Below are positions 9,348 to 21,333 of a DNA stretch of 64,000 nt, piece by piece (the stretch's first letter is position 1; every line of letters starts with the position of its first letter). Under the pieces are notes generated by a model. That model worked only from the letters and a program-made list of their open reading frames with translations. It did no database searches and was not told where the DNA came from. A program made the position numbers and the translations under genes. The DNA is from Orobanche coerulescens (lineage: Eukaryota > Streptophyta > Magnoliopsida > Lamiales > Orobanchaceae): positions 211,067,096-211,131,095 of the forward strand of contig CM065802.1 in assembly GCA_033398695.1 (NCBI GenBank). The letters run 5' to 3'.

Positions 9348-10523
9348 TTAACGACGGCACCGATTCTATCACTTCCGCAGGGAACTGAAGGATTCATAGT
9401 TTACAGTGATGCTTCGAACCAAGGACTTGTGTGCGTGTTGATGCAGAATGATAAGGTGATCGCTTATGCATCGCGACAACTGAAACCTTATGAAGTGAAT
9501 TACCCAACACATGATTTAGAGCTAGCAGCAGTGGTTTTTGCCTTGAAAATCTGGAGGCACTATCTATTCGGGACTCACTGTCAAATCTTTACGGATCATA
9601 AGAGTCTCAAGTACTTATTCAGTCAGAAAGAGTTGAACATGCGGAAAAGAAGATGGTTAGAACTGATTAAGGACTATGACTTGGAGATTTTATATCATCC
9701 AGGCAAAGCGAATGTAGTGGCCGATGCACTTAGCCGCAAGCCTGTCTCTATTCAGATGCTGGAGACGCTGACCTCCCAAATTAGCCTTCAGCGAGAGATG
9801 ATTCGTGAAGGAATTGAAGTGTGGTTACAAAGAGTCCAAGGACAACTGTGCGTGATGGAGATAACTTCATCTTTAACCGAAGAAATCAAATCTAGACAGA
9901 CAGATGATCCTCTGATGATTCGGTTACGTGATGAAGTGATCAAAGGAAAGGCCCCCGGATTCATAATTCATGATGATGGGGTTTTGAGATTTCAAAACCG
10001 ACTCTGCATTCCCGATGATGATGTTCTGAAACAGACAATTATGAAGGAAGCTCACAGTTCGCCCTATTCTATCCACCCGGGCACCAGTAAGATGTATAAG
10101 GATTTGAAGCAGAATTTCTGGTGGGGCAACATGAAGAAAGACGTAGCGGACTATGTTTCGAAATGCTTGACTTGTCAACAGGTTAAGATCGAGCATCAAC
10201 GGCCTGCTGGAATGTTGAAGCCGCTCCCGATTCCTGAATGGAAGTGGGAGGACATATCGATGGACTTTATCACTAATATGCCGAAAACCAGGACACGAAT
10301 GAACATGATTTGGGTGATAGTTGATCGTTTAACCAAATCGGCTCATTTTCTAGGTATTAAGGATACGTGGGGACCAGAGAGGTTGGCACGAGTATTTATT
10401 TCGGAGATAGTTCGATTGCATGGTACACCGAAGACCATTGTTTCTGATCGAGACGGTCGTTTTGTGTCTCACTTTTGGAAAGCAGTTCATAAGGCCTTGG
10501 GGACGGAATTGAACTTGATCTGA
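9348..10523 (+). pseudogene. pol: A RNase H and integrase N-terminal and core
   Basis: The frame continues from RT. The RNase H domain shows YSDASNQG, the [10 protein letters not shown] block, [11 protein letters not shown] and VADALSRK. Integrase follows with its zinc-binding HHCC module (His residues near 10050-10080, CLTCQQ at 10164) and the first two catalytic Asp residues (DFITNMP at 10263, SDRDGRF at 10446). A frameshift near 10515-10520, inside the segment before the catalytic Glu, ends this frame at TGA 10521. Confidence 0.88.
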
Positions 10524-11302
10524 CTTATCACCCGCAGACTGACGGACAATCTGAGAGAACTATACAAACGGTGGAAGACATGCTAAGGGCCTGTGCCTTA
10601 GATTGGTCAAACGATTGGGAAATTCATCTACCGTTGATTGAATTTACCTACAACAATAGTTGGCATGCTTCCATTAAGATGGCACCGTTTGAGGCATTAT
10701 ACGGAAGGAGATGCAGATCGCCCCTATGCTGGGACGATTCATCGGACTTGATCGGAACAGAACCAGAGTTGATCGAGAAGACTCGAGAGAAGATAGCCTT
10801 GATTCGTGAAAGGCTGTTGACTGCCCAGAGTCGCCAGAAATCCTATGCGGACGTACGCCGCCGCCCATTGGAGTTGAGTACTGGAGATCACGTACTTTTG
10901 AAGGTCTCTCCTACTCGGGGAATCTTTCGTTTCGGAAGGAAAGGAAAGCTGCATCCTAGATATATCGGACCATTTTAAATCTTCGAGAGAGTTGGGGAGT
11001 TGGCATACAGATTGGCATTGCCGCCGTCATTGTGCCATGTTCATAACGTGTTCCACGTATCCCAATTACGGAGGTATATACCAGATCCCAGTCATATCAT
11101 TGATTTCGGCGAGATCGAAGTCGCGCAGGATGGGACTTTTGAAGAAAGGCCGGTCAAGATACTCGAGAGTCGAGTTAAACAGCTGAGGAACAAACCAATC
11201 GTTTTGGTCAAAGTTCAGTGGTCACGTCACGGAATGGAAGAAGCCACCTGGGAAACGGAAGCTGATATGAAGTCTAGATATCCCGAGTTATTTTCGTCTT
11301 GA
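10524..11302 (+). pseudogene. pol: A integrase C-terminal part and chromodomain-like tail
   Basis: After the frameshift the integrase core resumes with the catalytic Glu (QSERTIQT, GAG at 10553), then the C-terminal GPY/F-like domain. An in-frame TAA at 10976-10978 interrupts the GPF motif. The frame then runs to 11302 and ends in a chromodomain-like sequence (LVKVQWSRHGMEEATWE, then YPELF). Chromodomains target chromoviruses to heterochromatin, which fits their presence in this nested region. Confidence 0.85.
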
Positions 11303-11319
11303 GTTTCGGGACAAAACTC

Positions 11320-11337
11320 CTTTTTAGTAGGAGAGTA
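11320..11337 (+). other. Polypurine tract of A
   Basis: The segment TTTTTAGTAGGAGAGTA abuts the 3' LTR and is the expected primer for plus-strand synthesis. The purine run is short and is preceded by a T-rich stretch, as in many chromoviruses. Confidence 0.6.
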
Positions 11338-13691
11338 TGTAATATCCGGATTTATTACAGTGTATTCCATCTGTATTCAAACCATGTATTATACGGATTG
11401 GTGAATTTGATTATTGGAGTATGATATTTCGTGTATTGATATCATTATACATAAGTATAGAAACTTGCAAAATTGCTCAAGCAACCTCGTGATAACGCAC
11501 GCTAAGAATGTATTTTAACGCGCGCTATCGGGCCATTATTAGCGCACGCTATGAAGATAGGAGTTGCGTGCGCTAAGAACTCAATTATTGAGCGGGACGG
11601 CTAACACATGCGCCAGCCGGGACATGGGTCCGGATAAGATTCTCGGTGACGCAACCGGACAAATTCTGAAGTCAACCATTATTAGCGCACGCTAAGGGAT
11701 GCTTAGTAGCGTGCGCTAACTTGTCAATAATGCAGCATATTATAAATGGGACAGCAACCGCTTTGGCTTTCATTTCCTTCGTCTATACTTCATCCTTGAG
11801 AGTCCAGAGAGCAAGAATCTCCCTTCTAAACACTTAGAACATATATTAGTGATCATTGAATGATTGAGTATCACTTGTGAGTGATCATTGAAGAGAAGTA
11901 ACACCTTGGAGTGGCACATAACCAACCGGAGTCGGATTATACCTCGTGGTTCAGTGATTCCGGCATATTAAGGTATGTTCAACCTATCACCAGTCTTAGA
12001 TTTGGATTTCCAATGGATACGATGATCATATTAACGAGGTATTGAATTTCATTAGTGAATTATTCAACAACATCATGTTTAGAAGATTGGAATGTCTACA
12101 ATTACGATATTATTGTTGGAACCTTGAAGTTGGAATCCTAGTACTTCAAATGATGAGAGAAATATTCTGAAGTTAACAATCCGTATGATTTATGTTATCT
12201 TTGCGATCATGATTTGGAAGAGATGTTATAAGAACTTAAAGGAAGAATCATCTTAGGAAATATTCTTTCGTATAAGTCGGAATTGTTAGTTCACCTCAAG
12301 ATAAAGTCTGAATATGTATAATGATAGTAGAATCTAATACATCAACCGGAGATCACCAACTTCGCATGAGAATTGTAATCAAGATGGATTATGGCGTCAT
12401 GATGATTATACGTATAATTGCATCTTGAAGTTGACATTATCCTGGAGATCATTCATAAAGGTTATGAACATAACCTGAAGACAGATAACAAACATCAAAT
12501 CACTGAAGAATTCGCTTACTACATCACTATTTGTGTAAATCTGCCTCGGTGAATCGCCATGCACTATTAGCGTGCGGTAATATACGAGATTTAACGTGCG
12601 CTATCGAGCACGCTTTAGCGACGCAACGCTTTTGGACTTAGCGTCGTTAAATCATCGGCCGAGTCGATCGATGATCGGTGAATCGACAACACCGGGTTAG
12701 CGACGCTAGGCGGTGTATCGCTGACGCTAACGAGTAGCATTAACGTACGCTACATATGATTCGTAGCGTGCGTTAATCTGTCCAGACAGATTGCATATTA
12801 AGGACTTCCTACCGTAGTTGTTGAATTGTTAGACGTTCGTACGGCACGAAAGGAATTCTGTAATATTTCTTTTGTTAAGGTTCGAGCTTAACACGTGACT
12901 GATCGAAGGGGACGACCTTCGAGTATTTTGATATTCATGGAAGTTTATTCTTGTCAACAAACCGAGGCAAGTACTCTAATTAGAATTGTTTATATTATGA
13001 TAAGTATATTGAGATTGTATTGTGTATTATGTGTTGTGATTAAATGTCCACCATGCTTTGATCCGACGGGAATCATCATGGGAATCTATAGCTGTGTGCG
13101 CTGGATCGTTGGACAGGTAGTTCCACCATGCTTTGGTCCGACGGGATCATCATGGGAATCTATAGCTGTGTGCGCTGGATCGTTGGAATACCATCAGTAT
13201 GTTGAAACTGTTATGATATGATATGTGTTGTGGATATTCTCGTTGGAGAAACTTGTTATGATATAATTGTTGATTATATCACTGTTGTATGATTATTGTA
13301 CTTGTACTAGCATCGTTGTGCTAACCCCTTCGGGGGTGAACATTTGTGTATGTTCAGGATCTAGGAGAGCGGGAAAACAACCACTGGAGATGCATGACGA
13401 CGAGGGTGCAGAGTGATGTACCGACCGGGTTTACTGTCTGTTATTTGTTGGTTATTTTAATAAGTACTCGAGTACGAAGTCATTTGTGATGATTTGAATT
13501 TGGTGATGTATTATTGAGTTATGTTGAACAATTGTACTATTTCTGTATTGGGTCAGAACTGTTGTACCGTAATTTCGTTATTTCCATTCGTTAATACCTT
13601 TTAATGACTGTTTAAATTCTTCAGCCTTGTCAATCCTTATGTAAAGGATTTACGGCGCTGTAATATTCCCGAATATATTGGGGGTGTTACA
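11338..13691 (+). repeat. A 3' LTR
   Basis: Matches 4044-6406 nearly base for base except around 12540-12860, where substitutions and indels cluster. It keeps the TATA box, palindrome arrays, GC-AG donor (12967), minisatellite, hairpins and terminal stem-loop (one stem mismatch near 13631). It is followed directly by the target duplication CTTAT. Confidence 0.93.
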
Positions 13692-13945
13692 CTTATAGTG
13701 CCGGGGGAGCTGGTCATTCATGGTGCCGAGTCGAGCTCGGTCTTGTGGTGCCGGGGTAGCCGGTCATTCATTATGTCGAGTCGAGCTCGGTCTTATAGTG
13801 CCGGGGGAGCCGGTCATTCATGGTGCCGAGTCGAGCTCGGTCTTATAGTGCCGGGGGAGCCGGTCATTCATTGTGCCAGAGTCGAGCTCGGTCTTATAGT
13901 GCCGGGGGAGCCAGTCATTCATTATGCCGAGTCGAGCTCGGTCTT
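13692..13945. repeat. 50-bp tandem array in T1, right part
   Basis: About five further units of the array at 3561-4043, resuming at the duplicated CTTAT. This shows that the array had about 14-15 units before A inserted. Confidence 0.9.
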
Positions 13946-13999
13946 ACAGCAGATTTCATTGATAAGTAAATTTTAGTAAACGAAAGAAAGAGCCAAATT

Positions 14000-15346
14000 T
14001 TATTGATAATACCTCTTTAAATACATGACATTCCATGGGTAAGTAAATTTCTGTCCGCTGAGATATTCCAGCCGGTAGGCCCCATTAGGAAGGACTTCGC
14101 TAATCTTGTATGGTCCTTCCCATTTTGGCTTAAGTGGCCCGGGATCCCGTCCCAATACTCGTTTAAGAATGAGGTCCCCGACCTGGAAATTTCTTTGGTG
14201 AACCTTGGAGTTGTAATAGCGTTCGCATCTTCTTTTGTAGATGGCGTTTCGCATTTCCGCTTGGGCCCGTTTTTCGGCGATGAGGTCCAGGTTTACTTGG
14301 AGGGCCAAGTCGTTATATCGCTCTTCGAAATGGGTCACTCGGTAGGTAGGTGCCCCAATTTCGACTGGGATGGCGGCTTTAGTGCCGAAAGCTAACGAGA
14401 AAGGAGTTTATCCGGTGGCGGACCGATGCGTTGTTCTATAAGCCCATAATGCTCCAAGAAGTTCTTCTAGCCATGAACCTTTAAGTTCTTCGAGGCGGGT
14501 CTTGAGGTGTTGCTTTATAATTTCGTTGACCGCCACGATCTGTCCATTGGATTGCGGATAGTATGGCGTGGAGAAGTTGTTTCGTATGTGGAGGCCATCG
14601 CAGAATGCCCGAAATTTCTTATTATCAAATTGTTTGGCCTTATCATAGACAATGGACTGAGGGATCCCAAACCGGCAGATGAGGGACTTCCAAACAAAAT
14701 AGACTATTTTTTGTTCAGTCGTCCATGCCATGGGTTCGGCCTTCGCCTACTTTGTAAAATAATCTATTGCGACAATGGCATATTGTACTCCTCCCCGTCC
14801 TTTAGGCAAGGGGCCGATCAGATCAATCCCCCACTTGGCGAATGGCCACTGGCAATAAACGGAAGTGCGTGTTTCCGACAGGGATCGGATCTGAGTAGCG
14901 AAGATTTGGCATCGGACGCACTTTCGTACGAGCGTGATGGCATCATTTTTGAGATTCGGCCAGTAATACCCTTGTCGGATCAGTTTGAAGGCCAATGCCT
15001 GGCCGCCGGAGTGGTTGCCAAATATGCCCTCGTGCACCTCTTTGAGGGCGTAGTCTGCCTCCGACTCGGACAGGCACTTTAGCAATGGAACTGAATACCC
15101 TCTCTTGTATAAGGTTCCATCCACGATAGTAAACTGGGCAGACTGAGTTCGAAGTGATCGTGCCTGGGATTGGTCCGCAGGTAAAACGCCGTTCTGAAGA
15201 TATTGAACTATCGGCTGCATCCATCCTTGCGGATTCGACTGATCGGCTTTTTGGACTTTGGCTATTTCCAGGGCCGATGACGCATGGTACTCAATGCTGA
15301 CCTCATCCATATGCTTGGTTACAGAGCTGGATGCAAGCTTTGCCAA
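14000..15346 (-). pseudogene. pol: T1 integrase, several in-frame stops
   Basis: Minus strand, one frame throughout. The zinc-binding part shows HSGGQALAF and CVRCQ (about 14910-15060), then the first core Asp in WGIDLIGPLPKGRGG. The second Asp region reads VYDKAKQFDN, where the usual form is SDNG-like. Where the catalytic Glu is expected the protein has GQIVAVNEI, so the Glu looks replaced by Val. The C-terminal GPY/F region (KPKWEGPYKISEV) ends at 14000. Stops near 14405 and 14740 break it; one is where family members have Trp. An AATAAA (minus) lies at 13999-14004. Integrase would join cDNA to host DNA; this copy cannot. Confidence 0.85.
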
Positions 15347-16375
15347 GGAGTCGGCCTGGATGTTCTCAGTTCGAGGAATGTGTTATATAGTTCCTCGGAA
15401 ATCTTGCAACCGGGTTCACGTTAGGCGGAGGTACTTGACTAGTTTGGGCTCCTTGGCCTCGTATTCGCCCTTAATTTGGTTCACTACTAATTGGGAGTCG
15501 CTTAAGACGATGAGGCGAGTGAGACCGAGGGAGGTCGCCATTTCTAGTCCGGCCAGGAGGGCTTCATATTCTGCCTCATTATTAGTGGTTGAAAAATCTA
15601 GGCGAATGGCCGAACAGGACAACTGCTGATCGGGACTGACAAGGGCTATTCTTGTGCCTACTCGGTCGGCAGTCGATGACCCGTCTATGTAGAGTGACCA
15701 TTCCTCGGATCGGTCGTTCTCTTGGGTGATTGCTGGCGTGAACTCCGCGATGAAATCTGCCAGGACTTGACCTTTTATGGCAGTGCGCAATTCAAAGGCT
15801 AGGTCAAACTGTCCGAGCTCCACGGCCCACTTAATCATCCCGCCGGAGACGTCTGGTCGGTGCATGATTTGTTTTAGGGGGTAGTTCATTAAGACGACTA
15901 CCTGATGTTCAAGAAAGTAAGGCCTTAGTTTTTGGGACGCCATTATGAGCGTAGAGGCCAACTTTTGGGCGTAACGGAGCTCGGCATCATGAAGGAACTG
16001 GCTAACATAATATACCGGATGTTGAACCACATTTTCCATCCGGATAAGAGCAGCACTGATTGTGGAGTCGGACGCCGCGAGATATAAGTTGAGAGGCTCT
16101 CCGCGGGCCGGTTGTTGCAGGATCGGTGCTTCTGCCAAGACTTCTTTGATGGCCTCAAAGGCTTTCTGGCAGGGGTTGGTACATTGAAAATCTTTGTTCT
16201 TTTTTATCGCCTCAAACAAAGGTTCGTATTTATCAGTTGAGCGAGAGATAAAGCGACTTAGTGCGGCTAGTCGGCCAGTGAGGCTCTGCACTTTTTTGAC
16301 CAAATTTGGTGGAACAAGTTCGGTCACGACCCTGATTTTATCGGGGTTAGCTTCAATACCTCTGTGGCATACCAT
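15347..16375 (-). pseudogene. pol: T1 dual RNase H region (Ty3-type plus archaeal-type)
   Basis: The first, degenerate RNase H follows the RT connection (LYLAASDSTISAALI, VYYVSQFLHDAE). The second begins near 15700 with SLYIDGSS and continues with NNEAEYEALLAGLE and LSDSQLVVNQIKGEYEAK, the pattern of the archaeal-type RNase H found only in Tat-lineage Ty3/gypsy elements among plants. The frame stops near 15416 and again near 15374, before HIPRTEN and DSLAKLAS. The frame is otherwise the same as in RT and integrase. Confidence 0.88.
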
Positions 16376-17416
16376 GTAGCTGAGGAATTTCCCGGAGCCT
16401 ACCCGAAATGAACATTTTTATGGGTTTAACTTCATTTTATACTCTCACAAAATCGCAAATATTTTATTGAGGTCATTCACATGGTCGGCCAAGCGCAAAG
16501 ATTTTACAAGCATATCATCTACATAAACCTCCATTGTATGACCTATCAAGCTACAGAACATTTTATTTACCAGGCGTTGATAGGTCGCGCCCGTGTTTTT
16601 AAGCCCAAAAGGCATTATGCGGTAGCAATATAGGCCGTCGGCCGAGTAGAAGGAGGTATTTTCTTCATCAGTATGATGTATCCGGATCTGATTATATCCA
16701 GAGTATGCATCCATGAAACTCATCAGCTCGTGTCCGACCGTCACGTCCACCATGTAGTCGATGTGGGGTAGTTGATAGCTATCTTTTGGGCAGGCTCTAT
16801 TTAGATCGGAGAAGTCAATGCAGAGCCGCCATAGCCCGATTGGCTTTTTAACCAGGACCGGGTTGGCCACCCAGGTTGGATATCTGGATTCCCGGATAAA
16901 TCCGTTGTCGATTAGCTTCTACACTTCTTCTTTTAATCCTTTCTGCTGCTCAGGCCCCAATTTCCTTCGCTTCTGAATGACCAGCTTCGAATTGGGGTCA
17001 ATGTTCACCCGGTGGCACGCAAATTCCGAATCAATCCCTGGCATGTCCGAATGGGTCCATGCAAAGACGTCCAAATTTTATCTCAGGTGGGAGATTAGCT
17101 CGGAACGGATTGGTTCTTGGAGGTTGTGGCCAATCCTAAGGTGTCGAACGGGATTAGATGTGTCCATGTTGACCTGATCGAGCTCTTCCGTCGGCTCAGC
17201 GTGGTGAATTTTTCTCTTCGGTTTCTGGAATCGCGGGTCGACGGGATCCTCCTCTAGGATCGGTTCTTTTCTTGGACTACGGCCTCGGTCTGCATCCTGG
17301 TTAATTTCTATTTCTAGGGCTGGAGCAGCCCCGGAACCTTCAGCATCTTCTTCTAGCCCGGTGCGATCTCCCCTATGTACCCCGACGCCGTCCGGGGTGG
17401 GGAATTTCAGGCACAT
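16376..17416 (-). pseudogene. pol: T1 reverse transcriptase and protease-RT linker
   Basis: The linker is acidic and low-complexity (17078-17416), beginning with MCLKFPTPDGVGV. RT runs from about 17000 to 16445, with LCIDFSDLNRACPKDSY, FMDAYSGYNQI and the catalytic YVDD (16514-16525 on the plus strand). Stops at about 16920 and 16442 and one near 16400 interrupt a frame otherwise shared over 3 kb. The stops fit C-to-T or G-to-A decay of CGA, CAG or TGG codons. Confidence 0.87.
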
Positions 17417-17520
17417 GTGATAAGTGGACTGAGTGGCCCCAGCCTCGACATCACAGGTCGGCCTATGATGGCATTGTAGTCACTATGAACATCGATGATC
17501 TTAAATGTGGTGATCATCGT

Positions 17521-17663
17521 TCACTTGATAGGCCCCTCACCCAACTCCAGGGCGAGGTTGATTTCTCCTAACGGTGTGGTGCGACAGTTGGCAAACCCTC
17601 GTATGTCCTCCTTGCATGGCCGCACATAGGATTGGTCCACCTTCATCCTGCGAAGGGTATGAA
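17521..17663 (-). pseudogene. pol: T1 protease, C-terminal part (left of B insertion)
   Basis: Encodes a segment ending in GEINLALELGEGPIK, where Tat-lineage proteases have their C-terminal strand. It is separated from its active-site half (33566-33740) by element B. A frame change between here and 17416 adds to the decay. Confidence 0.65.
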
Positions 17664-17702
17664 TATAACACCCCCAGAGCCATCCAGGAATATTACAGTG
17701 AC

Positions 17703-17725
17703 GTGGGCCCCGAGATGGAACCCAC
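17703..17725 (-). promoter_or_regulatory. Terminal stem-loop of B 3' LTR
   Basis: On the minus strand GTGGGTTCC pairs with GGGGCCCAC, preceded by AGCCTT and followed by TGTAATATTCC. The paired bases differ from those of A at three consecutive positions on both sides, so pairing is kept. The same structure is at 26277-26299 in the 5' LTR. Confidence 0.7.
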
Positions 17726-18569
17726 AAGGCTAAAAGAAATTTTCACAAACATTTACACACACTTAAGAGGCGAACGACGGTACTATCTTTTAAAAATATT
17801 CGAAGACTTTATAAAACTCATTTATCGAACCCGTCGTAAAATCTCATTTGAAAGGACAAGGCAAAACAGTCGGAACTCAATAGTTTAGAAAATGATATTT
17901 CAAAGTAACTTAAATTACCAGATACCAAAAGGCCATTTAACGATACTCATGCAGCGGAAAGGACAAACAATTAAAAATACTCCAGCAACGGAATACAACA
18001 AATAATCAGAATACTCGATTCACAGACACATGCCCTAGCCAGTATCCTCCAGGAAGCTCATCTCTCCACGACCGCTACAAGCTCGATATCCCAAGAACCT
18101 AAAAGGAAAGCCCACGACGGGGTCAGTCATAATATCCAATAATGATAACAATCACATCACATCAATAATTACATACCAATGAGATACTAAGTAAGAATAC
18201 TATCAAAGTAATCCTACTGCCATACTTTGCCAAATTCAGGTCTTGTACTGATTCTCTCACAATACCCAAAGTTCTCAAAACATCATCATAACTCACTGTT
18301 ACGAAATCTACTAACTCTGTCCAAATCAATCTATCGGATATCATCATCGAATCTCAACATGAAACCGATTGTCCATCAAAGACAAATACCAAGGGAAATA
18401 CGGAACATACCTCGAGATGCACAATACCACGAAAATCACGTCAGTCTAATCCGAGATCAGATCAATACATCATATGGACACGGTCTTAACACAAGAGCTA
18501 CAAATGCATACTCATATGACAACGTCAATATGCTCAAAACAATAACAATAGTGTATACTCAATGGAAAT

Positions 18570-18900
18570 CCCATGATCCAGCGCCCTCAGCATAGATCCC
18601 AAGATGATCCTACTAGATCAACACGAGGTGGATAAAAAACAATATACATATGCACAACAACACATGTAAAACCAACGACGCGAATCCACATGATTCCATC
18701 AACACAACATTGGGTAATTCAACGATCCAGCGCCCTCAACATAGATCCCCATGATGATCCCGTCGGACCAACGCATGGTGGAAAACCCGTCCAATGATCC
18801 AGCGCCCTCAGCATAGATCCCAAGATGATCCCATCGGACCAACACGAGGTGGTCATCTGATCCAGCGCCCTCAGCATAGATCACACGATCCCATCAGATC
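18570..18900 (-). repeat. Minisatellite of about 70-80 bp in B 3' LTR
   Basis: Four units containing GATCCAGCGCCCTCA and CATAGATCCC, then a variable CATGGTGG or CACGAGGTGG block. Read on the minus strand, a unit has CCACCATG, GTCCGACGGGATCATC and GCGCTGGATC, the same landmarks as the A LTR minisatellite. Confidence 0.85.
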
Positions 18901-19501
18901 AACACAACATATACAATACAATTATGCATACACATATGCAAATCAATATGTTCATCAACATGAAGAACATATGAATCAATAATACGAACGACACTATGAC
19001 AAATCACTAGGACGACCTCATGTTCAACAATATGAAAGACAATATGCATGACCAAAATCATTAACACTAAACCACAATCAATATAAAATACTTGCCCCGA
19101 GTCCTTCGGGAGCAATCTCGATGTCAAGTAATCACCAACGATTATCCTCAATGCTCGGCGACCGAACGTACCACGGACTATAGATACTCATATCCTCATC
19201 TTTATCATAATGTATCCTCGGTACCCAAATATGCCAATAATCGAAATAAATCATATACACTACGATTTAAATCCCAAAATCAGAAAACAACATATAATCA
19301 TTGCTATATGTATTATAAACGAAATGAAAGTGAAACCATTTATTAAACATTATAAACTGAGCAAGTAATAACTTGCTTCAGTACCAACACGGCAATGATC
19401 AAGCCGTTACCAATTTCTTGTCGTCGTCTACAAGTTCCTCATCTCTCGGCCAAAGTGATTCACGAACGTTCTCGGACACGACCGCAACACACTTTCTAGT
19501 C

Positions 19502-20446
19502 TGTTGTTGCCCGAAATATTATCCGAAGATAGATATTGCTGGAATAGACGGACAACAAACAAGGTGCGAGAGCACGTCCGAGGGAATGGAAATAACAAAA
19601 GATTTGCCGGGTTTGTTAGGCCCGGGCTTGAATGCGCGAGATGTTATTAATAAGAATACGTTAGAGTACAAATATTAATGTAAGAATGCGATTACAATGA
19701 GTGTAAAAGATTCTATGTATCTGGCTGTTGAGTGTTTGCTGGAAGAACTAGAGTTGCTCTGAGTTCTTGAACTGCTGGGAGTTTTTGTTTTCGTCTCTGC
19801 CGATTGTCTTTCGGTTAAGAGGTGCTGAGATAGAAAAGCCGAGAGATAGCTGTAAGAGAAGCCAGACCCAAAAAGCCAGAGAGTTTTCCAAGTGTAGACA
19901 GCCTTCTATTTATAGGAGCTGAGATGCCCTTTTTACTGACCGACGATCGCCTTTCTTGTAATATAATAAGGGGCGATCGTCTTTTGGCACATGGGTTGTT
20001 TGTCTTGAAGTCCACAGCTGCTGCTGGCAGCCAGCTGTGCGGTCCAATGAGGAGCCTGCACGCGTCCTGAGTCACTGTCCCGGGCAGTCCCACTTTGCAC
20101 CTTTCGGCGGGTCTGTTGGTAACTGGGTAGATGCTGACAGGTTGTGGTCAATGATCCATGCTCTACGGCACCATTTCCGGATCTGCACATAGGTCCTTGC
20201 TTCGATCTTCGGTCTTCACCGACTAGCCGAGTGATGGCCTCGCGTGGCATGAGGCAGTCGTCCTTGGCCGGGTACCAGAGTCGATCGCTAGGTGCCAGAG
20301 ACGATCGCCTTAGATGTCAATCGCCCGGCACTGGAACTCGACCTGGGACCCTCGATCGGCCAATCTGCCTTGGCTATTTGGCTTTGGCTCGGTCGCCCGG
20401 TCTCTGTGCCGATCACCTGTTGAGATGTATAAATCTCGACACAACA
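19502..20446 (-). repeat. C 3' LTR
   Basis: Nearly identical to 22703-23652. A TATA box reads on the minus strand at about 19908-19914 (CTATAAATAG). Upstream of it lie repeated GGCGATCGCC-like palindromes. On its inner side AGCTGGGGGGCAAT (minus) at 20447-20460 is the polypurine tract. Confidence 0.9.
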
Positions 20447-20773
20447 ATTGCCCCCCAGCTTGCTCCGATGTTGAAGACATGGGGCGGGGTGGTTCTTACT
20501 GGCGATCGCTGAGGATAAGGACGGGCGATCCGTTGAGCGGACTTTGGTCTCAGACTTGGGCGATCTGATTGATTGGCGAGCTATCTTCGGTCTTGTACCT
20601 GCAATTTCAAATTTGCCGATCCCTCGTAGAAACCTGATAGTTTCGTCATTGAGGAACCGTGCACAGTCGCAGAGTTCGATGGACCGACTCTATGACCGTG
20701 TCTTGTGCGTGAGCGACATTGTCTTTCTCGTGACTCATTCTATTGTGAGGGTCATCCGTTAGGCTGCGCCTCG

Positions 20774-21245
20774 CCTCGTATTTAAACGAAGGGCGTGCGG
20801 TCTTGGTCTGGAGGAGTCCTTGCGCGGGGCGTCGCCGGATTGATCGACTCCACGTCCGCGGATTGTTGGCACTTTTCTACCTCGGATCGTCATGTAGATG
20901 GCAATCCTCGATGGTATATGTTGTGACGGGGTAGGGATGCGTCGCTTTGTCCGGGTTCACCAAGTTAGATGATGAACCTTTGAGGGCGGGCGCGCGTGTC
21001 CACTGATTTGTTTGGAGGGTTCTTCGGCTACGCCTGCCTCGTATTTAAACGAAGGGAGAGTGATCTCAGCCCAAAGGAACCTTGCATGGCCGAAGCAGTC
21101 GGTTCCATCGACCACCAGGACCATGGCTGCACTCTTCTACCTCGGATCGTCATGTTAGATGCCGATCCTTGATGGTGTACGTTATGAGGGGGAGGCGATC
21201 TCGTGCCTTAGTCCAACATCTTAGATTATGAACTGTGGGTGGCGA
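20774..21245. repeat. Direct repeat of about 270-bp period in the C 3' region
   Basis: Two diverged copies begin CCTCGTATTTAAACGAAGG (20774 and 21046) and share CTTCTACCTCGGATCGTCATG further on. They lie between gag and the 3' LTR, the place where Tat elements typically carry tandem repeats. I see no coding sequence from 20447 to 21330. Confidence 0.7.
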
Positions 21246-21333
21246 GTGAGTCCTCCAGTTTTGGAGATGTTGCTTGATAATGGCGATCGGGTTGGAAGAC
21301 TGGTGATCGTCGTTCGGTTGCCGACCGCGTTGT

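Larger units (their letters stand above)
4044..13691 (+). mobile_element. A: Tekay/Del-like chromovirus (Ty3/gypsy), full length, recently inserted but coding-defective
   Basis: A 9.65-kb element flanked by the perfect target duplication CTTAT (4039-4043 and 13692-13696), which interrupts the T1 tandem array. It has LTRs of 2363 and 2354 bp (TGTAATATCC...GTGTTACA), an initiator-Met primer site, gag-pol with two CCHC knuckles, protease, RT, RNase H and integrase, and a C-terminal chromodomain-like tail. Gag-pol carries three in-frame stops and one frameshift. The LTRs are nearly identical outside one patch, which argues for a young insertion. Long LTRs and the chromodomain tail fit the Tekay/Del clade. 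Confidence 0.93.

Noticed and set aside
13698..13976. Open frame with repeated PGEPVIH segments
   Set aside because: Translation of the 50-bp tandem array in the T1 3' region; it is not a gene.
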